From positions 1 to 7,546 of the forward strand of contig JAGAIH010000326.1 of the NCBI GenBank assembly GCA_017626655.1: a DNA stretch of 7,546 nucleotides. Direction: 5' to 3'. The stretch is from Clostridia bacterium (lineage in GTDB: Bacteria > Bacillota_A > Clostridia > Oscillospirales > CAG-272). The notes below the pieces were generated by a model that was not told the DNA's origin, did not search any database, and saw only the letters and a list, made by a program, of their open reading frames with translations. Every line of letters starts with the position of its first letter. Position 1 is the first letter of the stretch. Made by a program: the position numbers and the translations under genes. Positions 1 through 5,941 of the stretch are shown in pieces.

Positions 1-603
1 CCCGCCGTCCGCTCCCACGGCGGATGGATGACCGACTACTATACCGCCCTGTGGCCTACTCCCGTCCTGTTCGGCTTGGGTATGACCCCTACCTCCGCCC
101 CCGCCGACCGCCCCGCCTACGTGTCGGCCGAGGTGACCCCCGCCATGCTGGCCGCCGCCCTCAACTACCTGGGTGACTGCCTCTTCTTCGGGGAGGGACT
201 CCCTGCCGACCCTGCCGCCGCCGCCGAGTGCTACCGCGAGGTGGTGTCCATGAGAATCCAGGTGCCGCGAGGGCAGAATCCCCCCCAGGGACAGACCTGG
301 GCCCGCTACAGCTACGGCTGGTGCCTGCTCCACGGCGCGGGGGTTCCCCGCAATCCCCGAGAGGCCATCCGCCACCTTATTTCGGCTTCCAAGACCCATG
401 CCGAGGCCTGCTTCGCCCTGGGTGAGTGCTACGAGCAGGGCATCGGCGTGGACGTGGCCGACGGCGTGGAGGCCTTCAAGTACTACGGCAAGGCCCTCAA
501 GCTGGGCTATCCCAAGGCCCAGGCCAAGGTGCGGGAGCTGGAAAAGAAGCTCCGCGCCGAGGCGAAGGATGATTCTCGTGAAAGAAGGGACGATTCATTA
601 TGA
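1..603 (+). CDS. Sel1-like (tetratricopeptide-type) repeat protein, 5' end outside window
   Basis: The frame is open from the first base. The first ATG (28) has no convincing Shine-Dalgarno site before it, so the gene most likely begins upstream and this is its C-terminal part; a start at 28 (191 aa) cannot be excluded. Counting from that Met, about three Sel1-type helical repeats are visible: roughly residues 43-75 (LGDCLFFGEGLPADPAAA), 91-123 (YGWCLLHGAGVPRNPREAI) and 124-161 (LGECYEQGIGVDVADGVEAF). They show the typical Ala-x-x-x-Leu-Gly, Gly-x-Gly-Val and Ala/Tyr spacing. A highly charged tail, rich in Glu, Lys, Arg and Asp, follows from about 165 to the end. No signal peptide or membrane segment is visible in this part. 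Sel1 repeats are protein-binding scaffolds, and the partner cannot be deduced. The stop overlaps the start of the gpsA-like gene, so the two are co-transcribed. The repeat family is fairly certain; the role is unknown. Confidence 0.8.
   Translation, partial: PAVRSHGGWMTDYYTALWPTPVLFGLGMTPTSAPADRPAYVSAEVTPAMLAAALNYLGDCLFFGEGLPADPAAAAECYREVVSMRIQVPRGQNPPQGQTWARYSYGWCLLHGAGVPRNPREAIRHLISASKTHAEACFALGECYEQGIGVDVADGVEAFKYYGKALKLGYPKAQAKVRELEKKLRAEAKDDSRERRDDSL
583..603 (+). promoter_or_regulatory. Ribosome binding site and ATGA stop/start overlap
   Basis: AGAAGGGA at 583-590 lies nine bases before the ATG at 600. The TGA of the Sel1-repeat gene (601-603) overlaps that ATG as ATGA. The site fixes the start of the dehydrogenase and suggests translational coupling between the two genes. 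Confidence 0.75.
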
Positions 604-1571
604 AAATCACCGTCATAGGCTGCGGCCGCTGGGGGTCCCTCATTACCTGGTATCTGTCCTCCCGCAAGGGACACGATCTGACCCTGTACGGCCGTCCCTC
701 GTCTCCCCATATGCAACGCTTTCTGTCCGAAGGACGGAACGATCTCCTGGCTCTGCCCGATACGGTGCGGCTCTCCACGAGCCTTGCCGACTGCCTGACC
801 TCGGATTGCGAGACCGTCATCATATCCGTCGGCGCCCAGGGCCTCCGCGCCCTTATGACCGAGCTGTCCGCCTATGATCTGACGGGGAAGACCTTCGTCC
901 TCTGCATGAAGGGCATTGAGGCCGCCACGGGCAAGCGGCTCACCGAGGTGGCGGAGGAGTTCCTCCCTGCGTCGGCCAAGGTCGCGGTTTGGGTCGGTCC
1001 CGGCCACGTCCAGGAATTTTACGCCGGCATCCCGAACTGCATGGTCATCGACTCCGAGGACGAGGCGACCAAGCGCCGCTTGGTAGACGCCTTCTCGGGG
1101 GAGCTCATCCGCTTCTACTACGGTACCGACCTCATCGGCAGTGAGATCGGCGCGGCCTCCAAAAACGTCATCGGTATTGCGGCGGGTATGCTGGACGGAG
1201 GGGGGTTGACCACCCTCAAGGGCGCCCTTATGTCCCGAGGCACCCGAGAGATCGCCCGCCTCATTTCCGCCATGGGGGGAAGCGAGCTGTCTGCTTACGG
1301 TCTCTGCCACCTGGGTGACTACGAGGCCACGGTCTTTTCAAAATTCTCCCACAACCGCGCCTTCGGCGAGGCCTTTGTCAAGGGAGAGCGCTTTACCGAG
1401 CTGGCCGAGGGCTACGCCACCGTCCGCGCCCTGGTGCTTCTGGGACGGACCTACGGCGTCGACCTGCCCATATGCCAAGCGGTCTACCGTATCCTCTACG
1501 AGGGCCGCGACCCCGGGGAGGAGCTGGACGGGCTGTTCGGACGGACGCTGAAGACCGAGTTTTACGTGTAA
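600..1571 (+). CDS. gpsA: NAD(P)H-dependent glycerol-3-phosphate dehydrogenase, GpsA family (divergent)
   Basis: A 323-aa cytosolic enzyme predicted to reduce dihydroxyacetone phosphate to sn-glycerol 3-phosphate with NAD(P)H, supplying the backbone for phospholipid synthesis. The N-terminal Rossmann domain has the dinucleotide motif GCGRWG (7-12). KGIE (104-107) matches the conserved KG motif, and GPGHVQEF (133-140) replaces the usual GP(S/T)xAxE. The C-terminal helical domain has SKNVIGIAAGMLDG with the catalytic-type Lys188, then GLCHLGDYEAT (Asp240) and SHNR (Arg253), corresponding to GLxGLGDLxxT and SRNR in E. coli GpsA. Length is slightly below the roughly 330-340 aa of typical members. 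The start is set by a good Shine-Dalgarno site and the ATGA overlap with the Sel1-repeat gene. Family assignment is strong. The departures around the GPS and GLGDL motifs mean it could be a paralogue with altered substrate or cofactor preference, so the symbol is given with that reservation. Confidence 0.87.
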   Translation: MKITVIGCGRWGSLITWYLSSRKGHDLTLYGRPSSPHMQRFLSEGRNDLLALPDTVRLSTSLADCLTSDCETVIISVGAQGLRALMTELSAYDLTGKTFVLCMKGIEAATGKRLTEVAEEFLPASAKVAVWVGPGHVQEFYAGIPNCMVIDSEDEATKRRLVDAFSGELIRFYYGTDLIGSEIGAASKNVIGIAAGMLDGGGLTTLKGALMSRGTREIARLISAMGGSELSAYGLCHLGDYEATVFSKFSHNRAFGEAFVKGERFTELAEGYATVRALVLLGRTYGVDLPICQAVYRILYEGRDPGEELDGLFGRTLKTEFYV

Positions 1572-1584
1572 GTAAACAAAAACA

Positions 1585-1622
1585 CCGCCTCCGCAGGCAT
1601 TCCCGCGGGGGCGGATTTTTTT
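1585..1622 (+). terminator. Intrinsic terminator after the gpsA-like gene, probably bidirectional
   Basis: A 10-bp GC-rich stem pairs 1585-1594 (CCGCCTCCGC) with 1605-1614 (GCGGGGGCGG), with one G-U pair at 1590/1609 and a 10-base loop. Seven T follow at 1616-1622. It starts 13 bases after the gpsA stop. Read on the minus strand, the stem is followed by TGTTTTTGTTT (1584 down to 1574), so the same hairpin can end transcription of the convergent lipoprotein gene. The G-U pair becomes an A-C mismatch in that direction. Confidence 0.9.
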
Positions 1623-1672
1623 CGCGTGACGGCTGTGCCTCCCACCCAATGACGGACGGCGGAGGGGCTTGA

Positions 1673-1978
1673 TCAGTTCATCATGCGGGGCAGGATACCG
1701 CGGCTCTGCGTGCCGCCCTCGGTGCCGGTGGGAGGATCGCCGGCGTTGCCGTTGGGATCGACGGTTCCCGCGTTGGGGTCGAGAGGTCGGGTAGTGGTGG
1801 AGCCGGTGCCGTTGTTCCCGTTTGCGGGGGTGGTGACCGCCGTGGTACCGCCCTGGGTGCCGTCGGGGTTCTTGTCGCCGCCCCGGGTGCAGGCCACCGA
1901 GCAGAGCAGTACCGTGGACAGAGCCAGGGCGGAGAGACCCCACGCCGAGGCCTGTCGGATGCGTTGAATGGTGTTCAT
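1673..1978 (-). CDS. Small predicted lipoprotein, Gly/Thr/Asn/Pro-rich
   Basis: A 101-aa protein with a clear lipoprotein-type signal peptide: a basic n-region (Arg6, Arg8), a hydrophobic stretch at about 13-29, and a Cys at position 30 in SVAC followed by TRGGDKN. The -3 position is Ser rather than the preferred Leu/Val, so the lipobox is imperfect, but the arrangement is otherwise standard. If processed, the mature chain is about 72 residues anchored to the outer face of the membrane. It is almost entirely low complexity (Gly, Thr, Asn, Pro, Asp) with no recognisable domain, and looks disordered, like a surface tether or linker. An AAAGG element (1995 down to 1991) lies 12 bases before the ATG, a rather long spacing. 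It is the last gene of the minus-strand block, 263 bases after the PL8 gene and convergent with gpsA. Function unknown. Confidence 0.75.
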   Translation of the reverse strand: MNTIQRIRQASAWGLSALALSTVLLCSVACTRGGDKNPDGTQGGTTAVTTPANGNNGTGSTTTRPLDPNAGTVDPNGNAGDPPTGTEGGTQSRGILPRMMN

Positions 1979-1997
1979 CGTATGACCATACCTTTCG

Positions 1998-2025
1998 GGC
2001 AGGGGAGTCTCCTCTGCCGTTTTTT
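1998..2025 (+). terminator. Hairpin plus T6, terminator-like on the plus strand
   Basis: GGCAGGGG (1998-2005) pairs with CCTCTGCC (2011-2018) around the loop AGTCT, with one G-U pair (2003/2013). G and then six T (2020-2025) follow. It reads as an intrinsic terminator only on the plus strand, where no gene lies directly upstream. It may stop antisense transcription that reads through the terminator at 1585-1622, or it may be a leader structure of the minus-strand lipoprotein transcript, whose AAAGG site begins next to it. Confidence 0.55.
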
Positions 2026-2060
2026 GGAAAACACCCTCCTCGGAGACTTCCCCGAGGAGG
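2026..2060 (-). terminator. 9-bp perfect hairpin, possible terminator of the lyase/ABC operon
   Basis: CCTCCTCGG (2035-2043) and CCGAGGAGG (2052-2060) form a perfect 9-bp stem with an 8-base loop. Read on the minus strand, GTGTTTTCC follows, a modest U-rich stretch. The position, about 180 bases after the PL8 stop codon and before the lipoprotein gene, suits an operon-end terminator. The U-tract is weak, so termination may be partial, and an attenuator role in the lipoprotein leader is equally possible. Confidence 0.45.
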
Positions 2061-2063
2061 AGA

Positions 2064-2109
2064 GCCGCGGCCCCGCGTACCTATGACGGTTCCAGCGCGG
2101 GGCTGTGGC
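2064..2109. repeat. Long inverted repeat, 14-bp stem
   Basis: GCCGCGGCCCCGCG (2064-2077) pairs with CGCGGGGCTGTGGC (2096-2109) over 14 positions, with an 18-base loop. Two of the pairs are G-U when read as plus-strand RNA (2067/2106 and 2069/2104) and A-C mismatches when read as minus-strand RNA. No T-run follows on either strand, so it is not a terminator. It could be a structured RNA element or a DNA-level palindrome; its function is unknown. Confidence 0.5.
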
Positions 2110-2132
2110 CGTTGTAAGTAGCGTTGATCGGA

Positions 2133-2163
2133 TCACGAAAGCGAGCACAGCGGGCTTTTGTGA
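2133..2163. repeat. Inverted repeat, 10-bp stem
   Basis: TCACGAAAGC (2133-2142) pairs with GCTTTTGTGA (2154-2163) around an 11-base loop. The one non-Watson-Crick pair (2137/2159) is G-U in plus-strand RNA. It is the fourth hairpin in the same non-coding stretch, which has no coding sequence between 1979 and 2241. I see no recognised riboswitch core or classic small RNA there. Confidence 0.45.
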
Positions 2164-2241
2164 GTGTCTTTGGGCTTGTGGCTCTGTGGATAGTATGGAC
2201 TGACGGTTTGGGGGATATGAGCGGAAAAATTTGCCAATAAA

Positions 2242-4044
2242 TCAGCAGAGGATCTGCCTCTCGGTACCCGAAAGGACTTCGCCGTCGGGGCCTGTCGGGA
2301 GGGAGCCTTCCTTATGGAATACCGCCATGACCGAGCCGTCGGGGAGACGGATGGCCTGGAGGCCGCGGTCATTACGCAAAACCTCCACCGGGGGCTCGTC
2401 CCGCTCGGCGGCGGAGATCATGTAAGCGTAGGCGCTCTCCAGCCCCGCGGGATGGGTGACGGTCAGAGTCAGCACGTCGCCCTTGACAGGTCGGTCCGAA
2501 AGGGCGGCGTTGTTCCGCCTCCAGGACCCTACCTGCTCACGGATAGCGGTGTCCAGGACGGTGCCGTCCAGGGCGGTATAGCGGATGCCGTTGTGGGTGA
2601 CGGCGCGATCCGTGATCTCGGGGTCTCCCGCCAGCCGGCATTGATCCACCGTGGTCACAAGGGGACGGCCTTTCGCGTCGCCGATTCCCGTCCCCAGGCA
2701 GACGTAACCGTCCTCAAAGGCGAAATGGACCACCAGGGCCTCGGCGCCGTCGTGCTGTGCCAGCTCGTAGATCACGGCGCGGCGGCCGTTCTGCTTACCG
2801 CCGAAGCATTGGTTGGGGTGAGCCGCGCACACCCAGTCTCTGCGGGTCAGCAGCTCGGCGTCGCTCTCCTCAAAGGAGGTGGTCCCGGGAATATGGGCGT
2901 AATCCCAGACGGGGTTGATATCCAGATACTCTTTCCCGCTTCGCATGACGCAGGTGTGGGTGCCGTAGGACATGTTGTAGCAAAGCTCTCCCTCGGCATT
3001 GCAGATCTCGGCTCCCAGGGTGCGGTCATTCATGAGCTTCGCGCCCACGTAGAGACCGTTGAAGTGGTGGCAGAGCATGGCGGCGTCGGGGAAATAGCGG
3101 GTCAGATCGGCGGGCTGACCCCCGCGGAGATGGGTCAGAAGACGCACCAATTCATCCTTGCGGGGCAGTCCCTCGGTGTGGGTCAACAGCTCCACCGTGG
3201 CAACGGCGCGGGCGGAATCCAGCACCTCCGGGCGGGTGATCTCCCGTCCCACGCAGGCCCAGTCCAGGCCTCCGCCGTGGATCATGGGCCGCAGTCCGTC
3301 CAGGATGAAGGAGAGGAACAGGTCGATCTTTTCGGCAGGGAGCTGATACTCGGTCTCCTGGAGCAGGTACAGGAGACGGGCGATATCCTCCGCGAAGGAG
3401 AGGCCGTAGCCCCCTGTATAGAGGCGGGGACCGTGCTGAAAGAAGCTGCGGTCGCGTTGGATCCCTTCGGCTCCTCCCTCGGTGATCTCGGCGGCGGCGC
3501 GGGTGACGGCGCGACGCAATAGGTCGCTGTCTTTCGTCAGCAGGGCGTGGCGCACCGTGTTGAGGGCGCCCCAGATGAGGTTGGCTCCCGTCCAGCTTTG
3601 GGAAATGGCGGGCAGGGTGGCCATGGATCCCCGCCCGACCAGCGCGGCGGCGCGGCTCACGGTATCGGCGTCCAGCAGAGGGTACAGCAGAATGGTGATA
3701 TTCCCGATACCCTGAGGCATCCCGATCTCGTTATGCCACCAGTTGGGATTCCTGTAGTCGTGATCCAGCCAGTACTTCAGCGCGCCGATCATGCGGGCGG
3801 CGTAATCGCCGTCACGGTACAGCCGCTCCTCTCCGAAGCCCTTGAGGATGGCCTGCATACGGGCGTAGTGCTGGGCAGGCTGCCAGAAGGAGCGGGTTTG
3901 GTCGGTATAGTCCAGATCCTCCCAGCAGAAGGTATCGGGGGTATCGGCGGGGCAAAGGGAGGCGTATAGTTTTTGGGCGGAGTCGGCGGAGATCGGCTTG
4001 TCGCCCCACAGCATACGGGCAAAGCGGTGCAGAATGGTCTTCAT
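2242..4044 (-). CDS. Polysaccharide lyase family 8 (hyaluronate/chondroitin/xanthan lyase-like), no signal peptide
   Basis: A 600-aa protein predicted to cleave uronic-acid-containing polysaccharide by beta-elimination. The N-terminal alpha/alpha toroid carries the family hallmark NWWHNEIGMPQGI (101-113). The catalytic set fits in order and spacing: Asn155 (TGAN), His204 (FFQH), Tyr213 (TGGYG), Arg267 and Arg271 (GREITR). The gaps of 49, 9, 54 and 4 residues nearly match those I recall for Arthrobacter chondroitin AC lyase. The central beta-sandwich shows INPVWDYAHIPGTT (376-389). A short Lyase_8_C-like strand set (VLRNDRGLQAIRLPDG, VMAVFHKEG) ends the protein early. The ATG at 4044 is preceded by AAGGA at 7-base spacing; an upstream ATG at 4200 lies inside the ABC gene and is rejected. 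There is no secretion signal, unlike most family members. It lies 40 bases after the exporter gene, probably in one operon. Polymer specificity cannot be told. Confidence 0.88.
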   Translation of the reverse strand: MKTILHRFARMLWGDKPISADSAQKLYASLCPADTPDTFCWEDLDYTDQTRSFWQPAQHYARMQAILKGFGEERLYRDGDYAARMIGALKYWLDHDYRNPNWWHNEIGMPQGIGNITILLYPLLDADTVSRAAALVGRGSMATLPAISQSWTGANLIWGALNTVRHALLTKDSDLLRRAVTRAAAEITEGGAEGIQRDRSFFQHGPRLYTGGYGLSFAEDIARLLYLLQETEYQLPAEKIDLFLSFILDGLRPMIHGGGLDWACVGREITRPEVLDSARAVATVELLTHTEGLPRKDELVRLLTHLRGGQPADLTRYFPDAAMLCHHFNGLYVGAKLMNDRTLGAEICNAEGELCYNMSYGTHTCVMRSGKEYLDINPVWDYAHIPGTTSFEESDAELLTRRDWVCAAHPNQCFGGKQNGRRAVIYELAQHDGAEALVVHFAFEDGYVCLGTGIGDAKGRPLVTTVDQCRLAGDPEITDRAVTHNGIRYTALDGTVLDTAIREQVGSWRRNNAALSDRPVKGDVLTLTVTHPAGLESAYAYMISAAERDEPPVEVLRNDRGLQAIRLPDGSVMAVFHKEGSLPTGPDGEVLSGTERQILC

Positions 4045-4084
4045 AGTCGGTTCCTTTCCGTGAGGCGTGGATCGGGACGGTGGG

Positions 4085-5941
4085 TCAGGTGAATTGCGCG
4101 TTATACAGGGAAGCGTAGAACCCGCCCGCGGCCAGAAGCTCCTCGTGGGTACCCTGCTCGGTGACCAGACCGTCTCTGACCACCAGGATCCTGTCGGCAT
4201 TCTTGATGGTGGAGAGTCGATGGGCGATGACGAAGCAGGTGCGGCCCTTCATGAGGGCGTAGAGGGCGTCCTGGATCAGCTTCTCGGTGCGGGAGTCCAC
4301 GTTGGAGGTGGCCTCGTCCAGGATCAGGATGGGGGCGTCGGACAGCATGGCGCGGGCGATGGTGAGGAGCTGCTTCTGCCCCTTGGAGATGTTGACGCCG
4401 TCGTCGGACAGCACCGTATCGTAGCCCTCGGGGAGGGACTCGATGAAGTGGTGGATATGGGCGGCCTTGGCGGCGCGTTCCACGTCCTCGCGGGTAGCCC
4501 CCTCGGTGCCGTAGACGATGTTGTCGTAGACCGTACCGCAGAAGAGCCAGGTATCCTGTAACACCATGGTGTAGGCCTTCCGCAGGCTGTCGCGGGTCAG
4601 ATCGGTGATCTCGCGGCCGTCCACCGTAATGGTGCCGCCCTGCTTGTCGTAGAAGCGCATGAGAAGGTTGATGACGGTGGTCTTGCCCGCCCCCGTGGGG
4701 CCGACGATGGCCACCAGATCCCCCTTGTCGGCGTGGAGATTCAGCCCATGGAGGATCTCCTTCTCGGGAATATAGCCAAAACGGACGTCGGTCATCTCTA
4801 CCACGCCTTGGGTGTCGGTCAGCTCCTCGGCATCCAACCGGTCCGCGGGCTCGGCAGGCTCGTCCAGCAGGTTGAAGATGCGCTCTGCCGCCGAGGCCGC
4901 CGACTGGAATTCGCTCAGGATATTGGCGAACTCGTTGATGGGGCCCGAGAACTTGCGGGAGTACTGGACGAAGGCGGAGACGTCGCCCAGGCTGATGAAG
5001 AGCAGGGGATGAAGCCCCGTCACCGTCAGGGTCATGAGGTAGAATACGCCGCCCAGCACCGTGATGAGGGTCAGGGAGAGGTTATTGACGAAGTTGACGG
5101 TGGGGCCGATGACGGAGCCCTGGAAGTCGGCGCGGTAGTAGGCCTCGCAGGCGTCGCGGTTGTGGATATCGAAGCGGGAGACGATCTCGCTCTCGCGGTG
5201 GTAGGCCTTGATGGTGCGGTGACCCGACAGCATCTCCTCGGCGTAGCCGTTCAGTTCACCCAGCATGGCGGAGCGCTTGCGGAACAGGGGGCGGATCTTC
5301 TTGGTCTTGTACCGCGTGAACAGGATGGACACGGGGACGGTGATGACGAAAACGCAGAGGAGGAGGGGGGAGATGGTCAGCATCATGATGAGGGATCCCA
5401 CCACCGTGACGACGCTGGCCATGATCTGGAGCAGATCGTGGGACAGGGATGCGTTGACCGTGTCAATGTCGTAGGAAATGTGGGAGACGATCTCACCCGT
5501 CTGGTGGGTATCGAAGTAGCCTACGGGCAATTCGGTGAGGTGGGCGAAGACCTCTTTTCGCATGGTGTAGGAGATGCGCTGGCTGATCCAGGCCATCAGC
5601 ACCGACAGGGCGTAGGACATGACCGCCGAGAGGGCGTAGAAGACTACCAGGATGATACAGTACTTGGTCACCGTGGGGAAGTCCACCGCCCCCGTGGCGT
5701 CGGCGCCCCCGAAGGGGTCGATGGCGTTGATGACCTTACCCGACAGGGCGGGACCTGCCAGGGCCAGGAGGTTGGAGGCCAGCATGAGGAGGAAGGCCCC
5801 CAGCATGGCCCACTTGTAGCGGAGCATATACCGTAGCACCCGACCCAGCACGCGGGCACGGCTCTGCTTGTCCATCTTTTGGTTCTGACTTGCGCGAGGG
5901 TCGTTGATGGAGCGGCCCATGCCTCGGTTCTGATTATTCAA
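4085..5941 (-). CDS. ABC exporter half-transporter B (consensus-site subunit of a heterodimer)
   Basis: A 618-aa fused membrane/ATPase subunit. A hydrophilic N-terminus with RGMGR is followed by six predicted membrane helices between about residues 44 and 325. The nucleotide-binding domain spans about 380-618: A-loop Tyr390, Walker A GPTGAGKT (414-421), Q-loop Gln462, signature ISKGQ (518-522), Walker B ILILDE with catalytic Glu543, and switch His574 in AHRLST. Hydrolysis residues are intact, but the signature departs from LSGGQ. This complements the defects in half A, so the pair should form one consensus and one degenerate ATP site, as in TM287/288, BmrCD and LmrCD-type exporters. The start is placed at TTG 5941, which has a GGAGGT site at 7-base spacing; ATG 5920 is the alternative but has no suitable ribosome site. 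Likely role: drug, lipid or peptide efflux. The substrate is unknown; the adjacent lyase gives only a weak hint. Confidence 0.93.
   Translation of the reverse strand: MNNQNRGMGRSINDPRASQNQKMDKQSRARVLGRVLRYMLRYKWAMLGAFLLMLASNLLALAGPALSGKVINAIDPFGGADATGAVDFPTVTKYCIILVVFYALSAVMSYALSVLMAWISQRISYTMRKEVFAHLTELPVGYFDTHQTGEIVSHISYDIDTVNASLSHDLLQIMASVVTVVGSLIMMLTISPLLLCVFVITVPVSILFTRYKTKKIRPLFRKRSAMLGELNGYAEEMLSGHRTIKAYHRESEIVSRFDIHNRDACEAYYRADFQGSVIGPTVNFVNNLSLTLITVLGGVFYLMTLTVTGLHPLLFISLGDVSAFVQYSRKFSGPINEFANILSEFQSAASAAERIFNLLDEPAEPADRLDAEELTDTQGVVEMTDVRFGYIPEKEILHGLNLHADKGDLVAIVGPTGAGKTTVINLLMRFYDKQGGTITVDGREITDLTRDSLRKAYTMVLQDTWLFCGTVYDNIVYGTEGATREDVERAAKAAHIHHFIESLPEGYDTVLSDDGVNISKGQKQLLTIARAMLSDAPILILDEATSNVDSRTEKLIQDALYALMKGRTCFVIAHRLSTIKNADRILVVRDGLVTEQGTHEELLAAGGFYASLYNAQFT

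Noticed and set aside
507..1310. 267-codon open frame on the minus strand opposite gpsA
   Set aside because: It is antisense to a clear GpsA-family gene, and no domain is recognisable in its translation.
1683..1967. 94-codon open frame on the plus strand opposite the lipoprotein, which would give the 1998-2025 terminator a gene to serve
   Set aside because: Its product is featureless and rich in Pro, Val and Arg. The minus strand at the same place encodes a convincing lipoprotein signal peptide.
1964..1992. Possible plus-strand promoter (TTGAAT, 17-base gap, CATACC) before the hairpin region
   Set aside because: The -10 match is poor and the element lies within the lipoprotein coding region and its start. 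In a sequence of this length such a match is expected by chance.
2060..2110. Resemblance of the minus strand (AGGTACGCGGGG) to the 3' part of a c-di-GMP-I riboswitch
   Set aside because: The other required conserved blocks (GCAAACC and GGGACGCAAAGCC types) are absent, so the likeness is superficial.
2133..2372. 79-codon minus-strand frame overlapping the end of the PL8 gene
   Set aside because: Most of it is a shifted-frame copy of the PL8 3' end, and the part beyond shows no protein-like pattern or ribosome site.
2314..3522. 402-codon open frame on the plus strand opposite the PL8 gene
   Set aside because: The translation is rich in Gly, His, Val and Asp without domains, and it lies antisense to a gene with a complete catalytic motif set. 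Long antisense frames are expected in GC-rich coding DNA.
4045..4200. N-terminal extension of the PL8 protein from ATG 4200
   Set aside because: It overlaps the end of ABC half B in another frame and its translation is shadow-like. The ATG at 4044 has a good Shine-Dalgarno site and begins the family-like sequence.
4733..5836. 367-codon open frame on the plus strand opposite ABC half B
   Set aside because: It is compositionally a shadow (long runs of Gly, Asp, Glu, His) of a certain ABC transporter gene, with no recognisable motif.
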